In this document: positions 14,815-23,421 of the stretch, piece by piece
Position numbering within the stretch: the stretch's first letter is position 1
Layout of the letters: the number at the start of each line of letters is the position of its first letter
DNA from: Winogradskyella luteola
GTDB lineage: Bacteria > Bacteroidota > Bacteroidia > Flavobacteriales > Flavobacteriaceae
NCBI RefSeq assembly: GCF_019203985.1
Contig: NZ_JAGSPD010000002.1
Location: 340,981 to 404,980 of the forward strand
Direction of reading: 5' to 3'
Length of the DNA stretch: 64,000 nt
Made by a program: the position numbers and the translations under genes
The notes under the pieces: model-generated
The model's database searches: none
Told to the model about the DNA's origin: nothing
The model's input: the letters and a program-made list of their open reading frames with translations, nothing else

Positions 14815-16983
14815 ATGATACGAATTCATGAAAAAACCTTAAAAGACTTAGAGTTTTATACGGTTTTAGAACAAATTAGCGAGTATACTATTACAGCTTT
14901 GGGAAAAGAGGCTTCCTTAGCCACACGCCCTATTGAAGTTGAAGCTCAGCTTATTCGAGAATTGGATTATGTCAATGAATATCATTCTTCATTTGACAAT
15001 GAAAATAGAATACCTAATCATGGTTTTGAACCCATCTCAAAAGAACTCAAACTTTTAAATATTGAAAGCACATATCTAGAAATTTCCAGTCTTCAGAAAT
15101 TGGTAAGTATTTCGCTTACGGCCAACAGTATTGTTAAGTTCTTAGAAAAGTTTAAAGACTACTACCCAAAACTGCAACAATACAGTAAGTATATAGAAAT
15201 AACTACAGCCATAATCGAACAAATAGACAATGTTGTGGATCGTTTTGGTGATATAAAAGATAACGCTTCTCCACAACTAGAGGAATTGAGACGTGAAATA
15301 AACAAGCTAAAAGGGAAAATAAACAGTAGTTTTTCTTCGGCCTTAAATCGATATCATGGTCTAGATTATTTAGATGACATTAGAGAATCTGTGGTAGACA
15401 ACAGACGCGTACTAGCGGTTAAAGCCATGTACCGTCGTAAAGTTAAAGGTGCTATAATGGGCGGCAGCAAAACTGGCAGTATTGTTTATATAGAGCCAGA
15501 AACTACACTACAACACACCCGAGAACTCAATAACTTAGAGTACGAAGAAAAAGAAGAAGTTATTAAAATCCTTAAAGAGCTTACAGATTTTGTTCGTTTG
15601 TTCTTACCCCTTTTAAATGACTATCAAACATTTCTAACCAAAATTGATGTTATTGCCGCTAAGGCAAAATATGCTCGCAGTATGGAAGCCATTCTACCAG
15701 AAATATCCAACGAGCGACACATTTTTATAAAAGATGCATATCACCCACTGCTCTATTTAACCAATAAAGAAAAAGGAGAAAAAACGTTTCCGCAAACTAT
15801 TGGACTAAATGAAGAGAACCGAATCATCGTAATTTCGGGACCAAATGCAGGTGGAAAAAGTATTACCCTAAAAACTGTTGGTTTATTACAGGTAATGCTA
15901 CAAAGTGCTATGTTGATTCCTGTACATGAGCGTAGTAAAGTTTGTTTATTTGAAAGGGTTTTGAGTGACATTGGCGACAATCAATCTATAGAAAATCATT
16001 TAAGTACGTATAGCTATCGCTTAAAACAAATGAACTATTTCTTAAAAAAGTGCAACTCTAAAACCTTATTCTTAATTGATGAATTTGGAACCGGTAGTGA
16101 TCCTGAGCTTGGTGGTGCATTGGCTGAAACTTTTCTTGAAGTTTTCTACGATAGAAAAGCCTTCGGAATTATTACAACCCACTACTCCAACCTAAAATTA
16201 TTGGCCAACGAGTTACCACACATGCAAAACGCAAATATGTTGTTTAACGAGCGAAGTTTGGAACCCATGTACAAATTGGTTACGGGACAAGCAGGTAGCT
16301 CTTTTACGTTCGAAGTGGCTCAGAAAAATGGCATTCCATATAGTTTAATCAATAAATCTAAAAAGAAGATTGAACGTGGCAAAGTACGTTTTGATGCTAC
16401 TATTGCCAAGCTCCAAAAAGAACGCAGTAAACTAGAACGCACTGAGCAATCTTTAAAAGCTAATGAAAAAAAGAAACTTTCTGAGGCCGAAAAACTTGAA
16501 GAAACCAATGCTAAAATCCAAAAGAAATTGGAAAGCTTTCAAGAATTGTACGATACTAATCAACGCTTAATATATCTAGGCCAGAAAGTTAATGACTTAG
16601 CTGAAAAATTTCAGAATAATAAAAAGAAGCGTGAGTTAATGGCAGAATTATTTCGGTTGGTACAGATTGAGAATTCCAAACGCAAAAAGCTTTCAACCAA
16701 ACAGAAGCGTGCTGAAAAAGCGAAAGAAAAACAGGTGAAAGCAGAGGCTGAAAAGAAAGTTGCAGTGATCCGTAAAAAGAAAAAAGCTGCAAAAAAGAAG
16801 GAAGTTGTTGTCGAAAAACCAAAACCTGTGTTAAAAGTTGGCGATCGTGTTAGGATGTACGATGGTAAAGCCGTTGGTAGTATTGACAATATAGAAAAAG
16901 GAAAAGCCATAGTAAACTATGGCGTTTTCACGACTAACGTAAATTTGGATTTATTAGAATTGGTTGAGGCTAAAAATAAATAA
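14815..16983 (+). CDS. mutS2: MutS2-family ATPase without Smr domain
   Basis: MutS-related ABC-type ATPase acting on branched DNA or, as shown for Bacillus MutS2, on collided ribosomes. It has the helical core and clamp (about 1-290), the ATPase domain with Walker A GPNAGGKS (about 342-349) and Walker B LFLIDEFGTGSDP (about 417-429), a long Lys/Glu-rich coiled coil (about 500-660), and a KOW/SH3-like end (VGDRVRMYDGKAVGSI). The endonucleolytic Smr domain that ends classical MutS2 (about 780 residues) is absent, as the protein stops at 722. The stop is clean, so this looks like a natural family variant rather than a broken gene. Confidence 0.9.
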   Translation: MIRIHEKTLKDLEFYTVLEQISEYTITALGKEASLATRPIEVEAQLIRELDYVNEYHSSFDNENRIPNHGFEPISKELKLLNIESTYLEISSLQKLVSISLTANSIVKFLEKFKDYYPKLQQYSKYIEITTAIIEQIDNVVDRFGDIKDNASPQLEELRREINKLKGKINSSFSSALNRYHGLDYLDDIRESVVDNRRVLAVKAMYRRKVKGAIMGGSKTGSIVYIEPETTLQHTRELNNLEYEEKEEVIKILKELTDFVRLFLPLLNDYQTFLTKIDVIAAKAKYARSMEAILPEISNERHIFIKDAYHPLLYLTNKEKGEKTFPQTIGLNEENRIIVISGPNAGGKSITLKTVGLLQVMLQSAMLIPVHERSKVCLFERVLSDIGDNQSIENHLSTYSYRLKQMNYFLKKCNSKTLFLIDEFGTGSDPELGGALAETFLEVFYDRKAFGIITTHYSNLKLLANELPHMQNANMLFNERSLEPMYKLVTGQAGSSFTFEVAQKNGIPYSLINKSKKKIERGKVRFDATIAKLQKERSKLERTEQSLKANEKKKLSEAEKLEETNAKIQKKLESFQELYDTNQRLIYLGQKVNDLAEKFQNNKKKRELMAELFRLVQIENSKRKKLSTKQKRAEKAKEKQVKAEAEKKVAVIRKKKKAAKKKEVVVEKPKPVLKVGDRVRMYDGKAVGSIDNIEKGKAIVNYGVFTTNVNLDLLELVEAKNK

Positions 16984-17072
16984 CCTTAAATTATACTGCT
17001 TTAAGCTAAAGTTATCTTGATTTTTTTGTTTTCTAAAAAATACTTGAAATCCGACTGGCCCCGTTTTTACGT

Positions 17073-17210
17073 ATGAATCTATCTACTAAAGAAATTGCAT
17101 CAATGCTCAATGTACTACCGGATAGCGTATTAAAATCCAAATACCGCTTAAAGAAAAAATTGGTGTTAAGCAAAGAAGAGTATTTAACGCAATTTTTAAA
17201 TACACTATAA
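17073..17210 (+). pseudogene. LuxR-type HTH remnant (45 codons)
   Basis: ATG to TAA encodes 45 residues: NLSTKEIASMLNV, then a recognition-helix-like DSVLKSKYRLKKKL and a short tail. This matches the last helices of the LuxR/GerE-like HTH that ends many Bacteroidota regulators (consensus-like MSTKEIA, then SVEMxRYRLRKKL). The in-frame sequence upstream still reads LAPFLR after a stop at 17034, as expected of a decayed larger gene. A stand-alone mini-regulator is the alternative. The DCC-family gene begins 22 bases downstream. Confidence 0.5.
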
Positions 17211-17220
17211 GCATAAGGCT

Positions 17221-17228
17221 TATCTTTG
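17221..17228 (+). promoter_or_regulatory. candidate -7 box giving a leaderless transcript
   Basis: TATCTTTG ends only four bases before the GTG start at 17233. If used as a normal -7 box, transcription would begin at or next to the start codon. Confidence 0.5.
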
Positions 17229-17232
17229 CATT

Positions 17233-17655
17233 GTGATAGATAACATACCAAAAGATAAGCAATTAATTCTGTTTGATGGTGTTTGTAACTTATGCAACAG
17301 CAGTGTTTTATATGTTATAAAGCGCGATACAAATAATGCGTTTCTATTTGCTCCGTTACAGAGCGAAATTGGTGAGTCAATCATTAATGAGTTTAACATA
17401 GACACTGCTAAAACAGACTCAATTATACTTTATAAACCTAAAGAAAGAAAGATATATCACAAATCTAGTGCAGCGCTGCAAGTAGCAAAGCAGCTAAGTT
17501 TCCCAACTAAACTAATGGCTGTATTTTTCATTGTACCTAAATTGATACGCAATTGGGTATATGACTACGTGGCCAAAAATCGCTACAAATGGTACGGCAA
17601 AAAAGATGCGTGCATGATACCAACACCAGAATTAAAATCTAAGTTTCTTGAATAA
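17233..17655 (+). CDS. DCC-family (DUF393) thiol-disulfide oxidoreductase-like protein
   Basis: 140-residue protein with the family signature ILFDGVCNLCNSSV near the N-terminus, containing the DxxCxxC arrangement (Asp then Cys-x-x-Cys) for which the family is named. The fold is thioredoxin-like, and members are called predicted thiol-disulfide oxidoreductases, with no established partner. The start is GTG at 17233, since no ATG lies between it and the conserved core. A TAnnTTTG box four bases upstream suggests a leaderless mRNA. A clear terminator follows at 17659. Confidence 0.88.
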   Translation: MIDNIPKDKQLILFDGVCNLCNSSVLYVIKRDTNNAFLFAPLQSEIGESIINEFNIDTAKTDSIILYKPKERKIYHKSSAALQVAKQLSFPTKLMAVFFIVPKLIRNWVYDYVAKNRYKWYGKKDACMIPTPELKSKFLE

Positions 17656-17658
17656 AAA

Positions 17659-17688
17659 AAGCCTTTTAGTATCCATTCTAAAAGGCTT
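17659..17688 (+). terminator. terminator of the DCC-family gene
   Basis: AAGCCTTTTAG/CTAAAAGGCTT, a perfect 11-bp stem with an 8-base loop, begins 3 bases after the stop codon. Confidence 0.85.
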
Positions 17689-18017
17689 CTTAAATTAACA
17701 ACTTACTTAAAACTAATTTAACTTAAACAAAATTCAATTCGTATAGAGGGATGATAACGAATTGGTTAATAGCACATGGTTTTGTTTGTTCAAAAATAAA
17801 GTACCATCTACTACTACATAAAAAAAATCGATATAAGTCCATTTATAATTGTTTTAAAAGTTAAAAGTGCAAATAATATCCATAAGGAGCATCAAAAGTT
17901 CAAAGCTCGCTAATTGAAACGTAGGGTTTACCTTTTATATTCAATCGTATACTCATTTTAAGTTTTGAGTTTATATACACCATAATAGTTTTGATAAAAC
18001 TAAAACTCTAAGCTATT
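17689..18017. other. non-coding gap before the DUF4139 gene
   Basis: About 330 AT-rich bases with no convincing ORF, RNA gene or TAnnTTTG box. A small AGTTTT/AAAACT hairpin at 17987-18001 lies just upstream of the ATG and might affect translation initiation, but it is weak. Confidence 0.4.
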
Positions 18018-19922
18018 ATGAAAAACGTATTAAAACTTCTATACTTTCTTTTGAGTATACAATGGATAAGTGCCCAAACAGAAAGTAAAATTACAAATGT
18101 AACTGTCTATCTCGATGGTGCAGAAATCAACCGAACAGCTCGCGTAAGTTTAAAATCTGGTACTTCAGAATTTACATTTAATGCTTTGTCACCTCATATT
18201 GAAGAAAGTAGCATACAAATTTCTGGGCTAAAAAAAGCTTCTATACTATCTATTAACTATGGCATAAATTATTTGTCTAAACAAAAGCAGAATGACTCCA
18301 TCACAGCTTTAAAAGACGAACTAAAAGTACTTAAAGGTAAAATTCAAAATCAATACGATTCAATTTCTGGCTATAATGAAGAAGTGAGCCTTATTCAAAG
18401 TAATAAAAAACTTGGCAATGCAACTAAAGTGGTAAGTCTAGAGCAGTTAAAAACTTTTGCCACCTACTACAGAGAAAGAATTACCGAGCTAAAAATGGCG
18501 ATTCACAAATCTAATCGTATGATTGAAAGTTATGAAAAAAAACAAGTAAATATAAAGCAACAACTCGTAGAATTTAATGTTGATGAAAAAGTGCAAACCG
18601 GAGAAATAACCCTAAAACTAAACAGTGACAAACCAATAGGTTTAGACCTAAAAATAAGTTACAATATAGAAAATGCCGGATGGTTTCCTATTTACGATTT
18701 AAAAGCCGATAAAATCAATGAACCAATAAACTTAGAATACAAAGCGCACGTTTATCAAAATTCTGGTTGCGATTGGAATGGTGTAAATCTAGTACTCTCT
18801 ACTGGAGACCCAAATACCAACAATGAAAAACCAATAGTTAACCCTAAATACTTAAACTTTGTTAGTGCATATAGTAATTACCAATCGCAGCGTGCCACAA
18901 GAAATTATAATTATAAATATAATCCGTTGGTAAAGACGGTTACTGGTGTCGTAACAACTTCGAGCGATGGGTTACCTTTGCCTGGTGCTAACATTATTGA
19001 AAAAGGGACTTCTAATGGTGTACAAACAGATTTTGATGGGCGTTACACCTTAAAAACTTCTACTGGTAACACATTAATATTTTCTTATGTAGGTATGAAA
19101 ACCGAAGAGCTCCCTATTCACTCCAGTACAATGAATGTAGCGCTAGATGAAAATAATACATTAGAAGAGGTTGTTGTAGTTGCTTATGGCATCAAAAAAG
19201 AGAAACTTAACGGCACCAACGCAGTACAGCAAATGATAGATGAGGATGATTTTGAAGAACAGCCTTACGTAGAACCCATAAACTATACGTTTAATGGCAA
19301 TATAATTGAAACAGGAATAACAAATACCAACTTTAAAATCGATAAAACATATAGCATACCGTCCGATGGTGATGTAACCGTTATTGAAGTGGACAGGTTC
19401 AGTGTACCAGCAAATTACGAGTACTTTACAGCACCTGTTTTAAACGAAAATGTATTCTTAACTGCAAAAATCGGTAACTGGGAACAGTATAATCTGTTAC
19501 CTGCAGAAGCCAATGTATATTTTGAAGGTAGTTATTCTGGTAAAACAAATATAAATCCAGGAGCAACTACAGATAGTTTAACAATTTCTCTTGGAGTGGA
19601 TCCGAATATCATTGTAAAACGCACACAACGTAATGACTTTAAGAAAACCACATTTATTGGAAACAATAAAGTTGTTTACAAAGGTTTTGAAGTTGAACTT
19701 AGAAACAACAAACAATCAAAAATTCAATTAACACTTATGGATAGAGTTCCCATTACTCAAAATAAATCTATTAAACTCGATGATATTGAAACTGGCACCT
19801 CAGAATATGATAAGGAAAAAGGTATTCTGAAATGGGTTTTTAATTTAGAACCAGGTGAAACCGATAAGGTTGAGCACTCATATTCCGTAAAATATCCAAA
19901 AGGAAAACGGGTTAACCTTTAA
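18018..19922 (+). CDS. DUF4139 (MuiA-like) protein with inserted CarboxypepD_reg domain
   Basis: Exported 634-residue protein with a signal peptide (about 1-19, ending SAQ). It has an N-terminal DUF4140-like part (VTVYLDGAEINRTA, about 29-42), a coiled coil (about 90-190), and a DUF4139 domain beginning near GWFPIYDLKA and resuming after an insertion. The insertion is a CarboxypepD_reg-like beta-sandwich (about 308-375: VTGVVTTSSDGLPLPGANI, FDGRYTLK, FSYVGMKT) followed by EEVVVVAYG, the junction typical of SusC-type TonB receptors. Without the insert it resembles mucoidy-inhibitor MuiA family proteins, whose molecular function is unknown. It is alone in its unit and has its own terminator at 19951. 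Confidence 0.85.
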   Translation: MKNVLKLLYFLLSIQWISAQTESKITNVTVYLDGAEINRTARVSLKSGTSEFTFNALSPHIEESSIQISGLKKASILSINYGINYLSKQKQNDSITALKDELKVLKGKIQNQYDSISGYNEEVSLIQSNKKLGNATKVVSLEQLKTFATYYRERITELKMAIHKSNRMIESYEKKQVNIKQQLVEFNVDEKVQTGEITLKLNSDKPIGLDLKISYNIENAGWFPIYDLKADKINEPINLEYKAHVYQNSGCDWNGVNLVLSTGDPNTNNEKPIVNPKYLNFVSAYSNYQSQRATRNYNYKYNPLVKTVTGVVTTSSDGLPLPGANIIEKGTSNGVQTDFDGRYTLKTSTGNTLIFSYVGMKTEELPIHSSTMNVALDENNTLEEVVVVAYGIKKEKLNGTNAVQQMIDEDDFEEQPYVEPINYTFNGNIIETGITNTNFKIDKTYSIPSDGDVTVIEVDRFSVPANYEYFTAPVLNENVFLTAKIGNWEQYNLLPAEANVYFEGSYSGKTNINPGATTDSLTISLGVDPNIIVKRTQRNDFKKTTFIGNNKVVYKGFEVELRNNKQSKIQLTLMDRVPITQNKSIKLDDIETGTSEYDKEKGILKWVFNLEPGETDKVEHSYSVKYPKGKRVNL

Positions 19923-19950
19923 CTTATTAAAACATCACGTTTACTTATCC

Positions 19951-19983
19951 AAAAAAACCAGTACACTCAGTATTGGTTTTTTT
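19951..19983 (+). terminator. terminator of the DUF4139 gene
   Basis: A-rich arm AAAAAAACCAGTAC pairs with GTATTGGTTTTTTT (one G-T pair) around a 5-base loop, ending in a T-run 28 bases after the stop codon. Confidence 0.8.
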
Positions 19984-20237
19984 GTTGAAACAATTGTAGT
20001 ACCTTAGATTTAAGCTTATTTTTAAGTTAATGGTTTTTAAGCTTAGTAATTCTGAACCTCAAAGCAAAATGATGTTAATTTAACCCTAGCTTCTGTTAGT
20101 TGGGAACGAGTTAAATTCTATAAAGAGACTTGTCTAACCTCTTCTATGGTGTCAGCTAATGATAAACGGAAACATTTAGCTTTGGGGTTTTTACTCTAAA
20201 ATTGAAGTCTAAACACCTAATGAGTTCATTGGCATAT
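19984..20237. other. non-coding gap between convergent units
   Basis: About 250 bases between the rightward DUF4139 terminator and the end of the leftward five-gene operon. I see no ORF, promoter box or symmetric repeat of note. Confidence 0.4.
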
Positions 20238-21398
20238 TTACTTTAAACTCTTCAAGATAAAATCTAAATTCGGGTTGGTGTTATCATTGGTATCATAAGC
20301 ATCTGTAAAATATGTTGGCTCAAATGCTAATCCCAAATCTTGTAATTTTTTTATTGTTGGTATATATTCCTGACTTACTTTTCCTGTGAGCAATATACCT
20401 AAATCATATTTTGCTTTGGCGTATTTGTATATGTTGCGTAAGCCTCTTAGGTACAAATGATCTTTTGTAAAACCACCTCCTCTATGGACTCTAAGTGTAA
20501 TTCCAAAAGCCTTATCTCTATTCAGTTTATGCTGATTGTGCAATAAATGAAACGTATCAGAAAAACTGTAACCTTTATTTAGGCTATCTACCGCAATGAC
20601 CCTAAATGCCAACTCTTTTAAACGCTCAATGGTTAAACAACCACTCATAAATTCGGCATAAACAGCTAAACCTTCTTGTGTCTCAACGTTATTTGGCAAT
20701 CCATTAGAAAATATATTTAGGGGTTGATCCAAGGCATTAAATGTCGTGACCATGTGTACGCCAATCTCGTGATTCGTAAGTACTTTTAGTTGATTTAAGC
20801 TATACTTATGGCTCTTTTTGAGCACCAAAGTTTGTATATTATTAAGCACCATGGCTGCTGCAGAAAGATTATTGGATATCTTTATGTTATATTTAAAACT
20901 GTAACGTTTAGAAAATTCTTCAAAATAATCTTTGGCCTCACTGGCATTGTACATAGGAAGCATTTCTTCATCAAATTCAGAGTCATCAAAACGAAAAATA
21001 AACTTCGCATTTTCAATATCCTTTTCAGTTGGTGTACCAAAGCTCTTTAAACTATTAAAGTAAAATTTTCTGCCTTGACCAATTGTCTCTACACACTCAA
21101 TTAAACCCGAATATTCATAGATAATGTCTTCATACAACTGCCGTATATCTTCATCTTCTATGCGTTCCAAACGTTGCGAAAAAAACAAACGATGCAACTT
21201 ATACCCGTTGAATCGTACTTTTTTATATTTAAATGCTGGCTCGTAATTATATTTTGAAGCAAAGAATTTTTTCTTTTCTGAAGCTATATTTAATGGATTG
21301 ATATAATTAAGCAGTTCAATATTTCTCACTAATCGGTTAAGATTGGAATCGATATCAAATAAATCTTGAAACTCTTCCGTTGTTTTAATTTGGGACAT
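20238..21398 (-). CDS. QEGLA-motif (DUF1704) metallopeptidase-like protein
   Basis: 386-residue protein of the DUF1704 family, annotated in bacteria as flavohemoglobin expression-modulating QEGLA motif protein. It carries NHEIGVH (HExxxH zinc motif, about 209-214) and ETQEGLAVYAEF (about 238-249), which supplies the further Glu. Eukaryotic members (MATCAP) are zinc carboxypeptidases that remove the C-terminal tyrosine of tubulin, so peptidase activity is a reasonable expectation. No signal peptide is seen, so it acts in the cytoplasm. It is the last gene of the operon and overlaps the amidohydrolase gene by one base. The substrate in bacteria is unknown. Confidence 0.87.
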   Translation of the reverse strand: MSQIKTTEEFQDLFDIDSNLNRLVRNIELLNYINPLNIASEKKKFFASKYNYEPAFKYKKVRFNGYKLHRLFFSQRLERIEDEDIRQLYEDIIYEYSGLIECVETIGQGRKFYFNSLKSFGTPTEKDIENAKFIFRFDDSEFDEEMLPMYNASEAKDYFEEFSKRYSFKYNIKISNNLSAAAMVLNNIQTLVLKKSHKYSLNQLKVLTNHEIGVHMVTTFNALDQPLNIFSNGLPNNVETQEGLAVYAEFMSGCLTIERLKELAFRVIAVDSLNKGYSFSDTFHLLHNQHKLNRDKAFGITLRVHRGGGFTKDHLYLRGLRNIYKYAKAKYDLGILLTGKVSQEYIPTIKKLQDLGLAFEPTYFTDAYDTNDNTNPNLDFILKSLK

Positions 21399-22228
21399 TA
21401 TTCTTTAAAGGTATTGTAAAATTCGTTAGCATGCTTTGGCAAAAGTGTTTGTAATTGTTTTTCAACAGCGGCTACCACTTCTGGATAATTTATCTGCTTA
21501 TATTCATCGCAGTATACTTTTGCTATTTCGGTTGCCAAAACTAAGGTGTTCTTAAAGTTGTTGGTAATATATTTTAGGAAATATCCATTGCCTTGAAAAG
21601 TGTCATTAACCTTAGCAGTTTGTTTAATGCCATGTGGCAATTGGATACCCGCCAAAGCTTGTCTCCAGGTTTCAACTTGTACTCCAAAACGTTCATTATC
21701 AATATTGGTAGTCCCTAAATTCCAAGTAGGTACTTCCCTATCCCAACGTTGCCAATTGTAGCTGTGCATATCGTAAACGATGCATACACCAAATTTTTCT
21801 TCAAGCTTAGCAATTAAAGCGTTCACAACTTTATAAAAGTTAGTGTGCTTTTGTAAACTTTTTTCTTTTTCCTTCTTTGGTAAAGGATTTTTCCAAAGTT
21901 GCTTTCCCCAAGCGGTATCAAAAACGGCATTCTCAGGATCGCGATTAAGGTCGTATTCAAAACGAGAGTCACATCCTGCAATTACAATAGGGTGCGAAAT
22001 CACCATACTCTTAGTTTCCGGGTCTTCCTCGTACCATCTGTCATATTCAGAATGTAAGCAATTGTTCCATAGGTCTTTTCGAAACTGATGACCATCATGC
22101 ACAGCACCACAGGCATAAGGTACATATTTACTTATTTTAAGTGTAAATGCATAATCTTCTGAAACCGCAGAAAACGTTTCCTCGTTTTCTATTTTAGATA
22201 TGATTTGTTGAACTGAAAGTCGATCCAT
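21398..22228 (-). CDS. N-formylglutamate amidohydrolase-like protein
   Basis: 276-residue member of the FGase family, which hydrolyses N-formyl-L-glutamate in histidine breakdown. Recognisable stretches are PYACGAVHDGHQFR, SRFEYDLNRDPENAVF, VIYDMHSYNWQR-like (DMHSYN) and LATEIAKVYCDE. No hutH, hutU or hutI gene is nearby. It lies instead between a QEGLA metallopeptidase and a GshB-like ATP-grasp enzyme, with one-base overlaps at both ends, which argues for a substrate other than histidine-derived formylglutamate. Cytoplasmic. Confidence 0.85.
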   Translation of the reverse strand: MDRLSVQQIISKIENEETFSAVSEDYAFTLKISKYVPYACGAVHDGHQFRKDLWNNCLHSEYDRWYEEDPETKSMVISHPIVIAGCDSRFEYDLNRDPENAVFDTAWGKQLWKNPLPKKEKEKSLQKHTNFYKVVNALIAKLEEKFGVCIVYDMHSYNWQRWDREVPTWNLGTTNIDNERFGVQVETWRQALAGIQLPHGIKQTAKVNDTFQGNGYFLKYITNNFKNTLVLATEIAKVYCDEYKQINYPEVVAAVEKQLQTLLPKHANEFYNTFKE

Positions 22229-22563
22229 TATACTGCTTTAAATAACCGTTTTAATGCCAACAGCATATTTTGCTCAAGAACCGTGTATTCGTCATCCACA
22301 AAAAATAACACCTTAATATCTTCGATAAGAATATCTATGTCATCTTTTCCGTAATGGTGTTGCTCTAAACTAGTCATTATCTTTTTTAGGCCTTGATAAT
22401 CGTTGTCGTTTTCAAATTCTTCCTTTATATCAAGGAATGTGTCAATATCTACTTTAGATAAAATTAGTTTTTGCTCATTGGCAGTTTCCTTAAAGTCTGC
22501 ATTAGCCGCAAACAATAAGATATAAGCCAACAACTCGTCTTTGGTCCAGTCGATTGATTTCAT
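22228..22563 (-). CDS. small helical protein, possibly TerB-like
   Basis: 111-residue all-alpha, acidic protein beginning MKSIDWTKDELLAYILLFAANADF. The helical pattern and phrases such as LLFAANADFKETANEQ and LIEDIKVLFFVDDEYT resemble the tellurite-resistance TerB fold, but the similarity is by eye and weak. It has no signal peptide or membrane helix. It lies third in the five-gene operon, overlapping the next gene by one base, so it is probably a partner or regulator of the enzymes there. Confidence 0.65.
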   Translation of the reverse strand: MKSIDWTKDELLAYILLFAANADFKETANEQKLILSKVDIDTFLDIKEEFENDNDYQGLKKIMTSLEQHHYGKDDIDILIEDIKVLFFVDDEYTVLEQNMLLALKRLFKAV

Positions 22564-22580
22564 TATTATAACATTAGGGT

Positions 22581-23411
22581 TTAATATATATGTTCAAACT
22601 TATTTGTTGATTCTCCTTGGGTTGATAACCTATAAGTATATATTTTGCTACTTAAAGTATCTACCTTTACAGTAAATTCTATCGATATGTCTAAGCTTTT
22701 ATCCCAACCATTTCCAGCTACCGCAAAATGACTGTTTCTAGAGTCTTTTTTACCGATAAAATAGGGAAATTTGTGCTTTTGGAAAAAACTAATGGTGTTA
22801 TGTGATGCTTTTATATTTTGCATATAAATTGGTTGTCCTACATTATAGAACGACATGTAGAACTTACCGGAATCTTTAACATCTAAATCAGAAAATCTAA
22901 TTATAGGTTCATTAGCATTATTAATGCTTGATAATCTTAGCTTTTCCTCTGAATCTAAAAGTTGTATTCCGCAAAATGTAAAGCCAATTAACGGAATATA
23001 GTTATCACATACACCATCTGCTAAATCCTTACGGCTTAGTTTAACGACTTTTAGCTTTTCTTTCTCCCGAGAAAAATGACGGTCTATATCCTTTAGTTTT
23101 ATACTTGTCATAAAATTAAAAGGAACTATGGTTACAGAATCGTTTGCAATTTCGATAACTCTTGCGCAGTTGTATGTTTTTTTAGCTTTAAATCCTTCTA
23201 TATTTTCAAATTGAATATAATCGCCGATCTTCAATGCATCCAATTCAGAATATACCTGTAGATTTTGGTTGGATATCCTGTTCTTTTCCCATTGGTATGT
23301 ACTGTAACAATCATTGAATGCTTTAGATTTTACTACTCCAAAACAAACGACAATTAAAACTATTAAAATGATTACTTTAAATAGTCTTTTTTTTGAATTG
23401 AAAAGATTCAT
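22581..23411 (-). CDS. membrane-anchored protein of unknown function
   Basis: Not recognised. The 276-residue product has one N-terminal hydrophobic helix (about 12-29: VIILIVLIVVCFGVV) without a clear cleavage site, so it is probably anchored in the inner membrane with the rest outside. The body is beta-rich, with cysteines at several positions (DCYS, YNCARV, VCDNY, FCGIQ). It is the second gene of the operon, 10 bases after the GshB-like gene and 17 bases before the small helical protein. It may sense or deliver the substrate of the cytoplasmic enzymes, which is speculative. Confidence 0.7.
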   Translation of the reverse strand: MNLFNSKKRLFKVIILIVLIVVCFGVVKSKAFNDCYSTYQWEKNRISNQNLQVYSELDALKIGDYIQFENIEGFKAKKTYNCARVIEIANDSVTIVPFNFMTSIKLKDIDRHFSREKEKLKVVKLSRKDLADGVCDNYIPLIGFTFCGIQLLDSEEKLRLSSINNANEPIIRFSDLDVKDSGKFYMSFYNVGQPIYMQNIKASHNTISFFQKHKFPYFIGKKDSRNSHFAVAGNGWDKSLDISIEFTVKVDTLSSKIYTYRLSTQGESTNKFEHIY

Positions 23412-23421
23412 TTAATACCAA

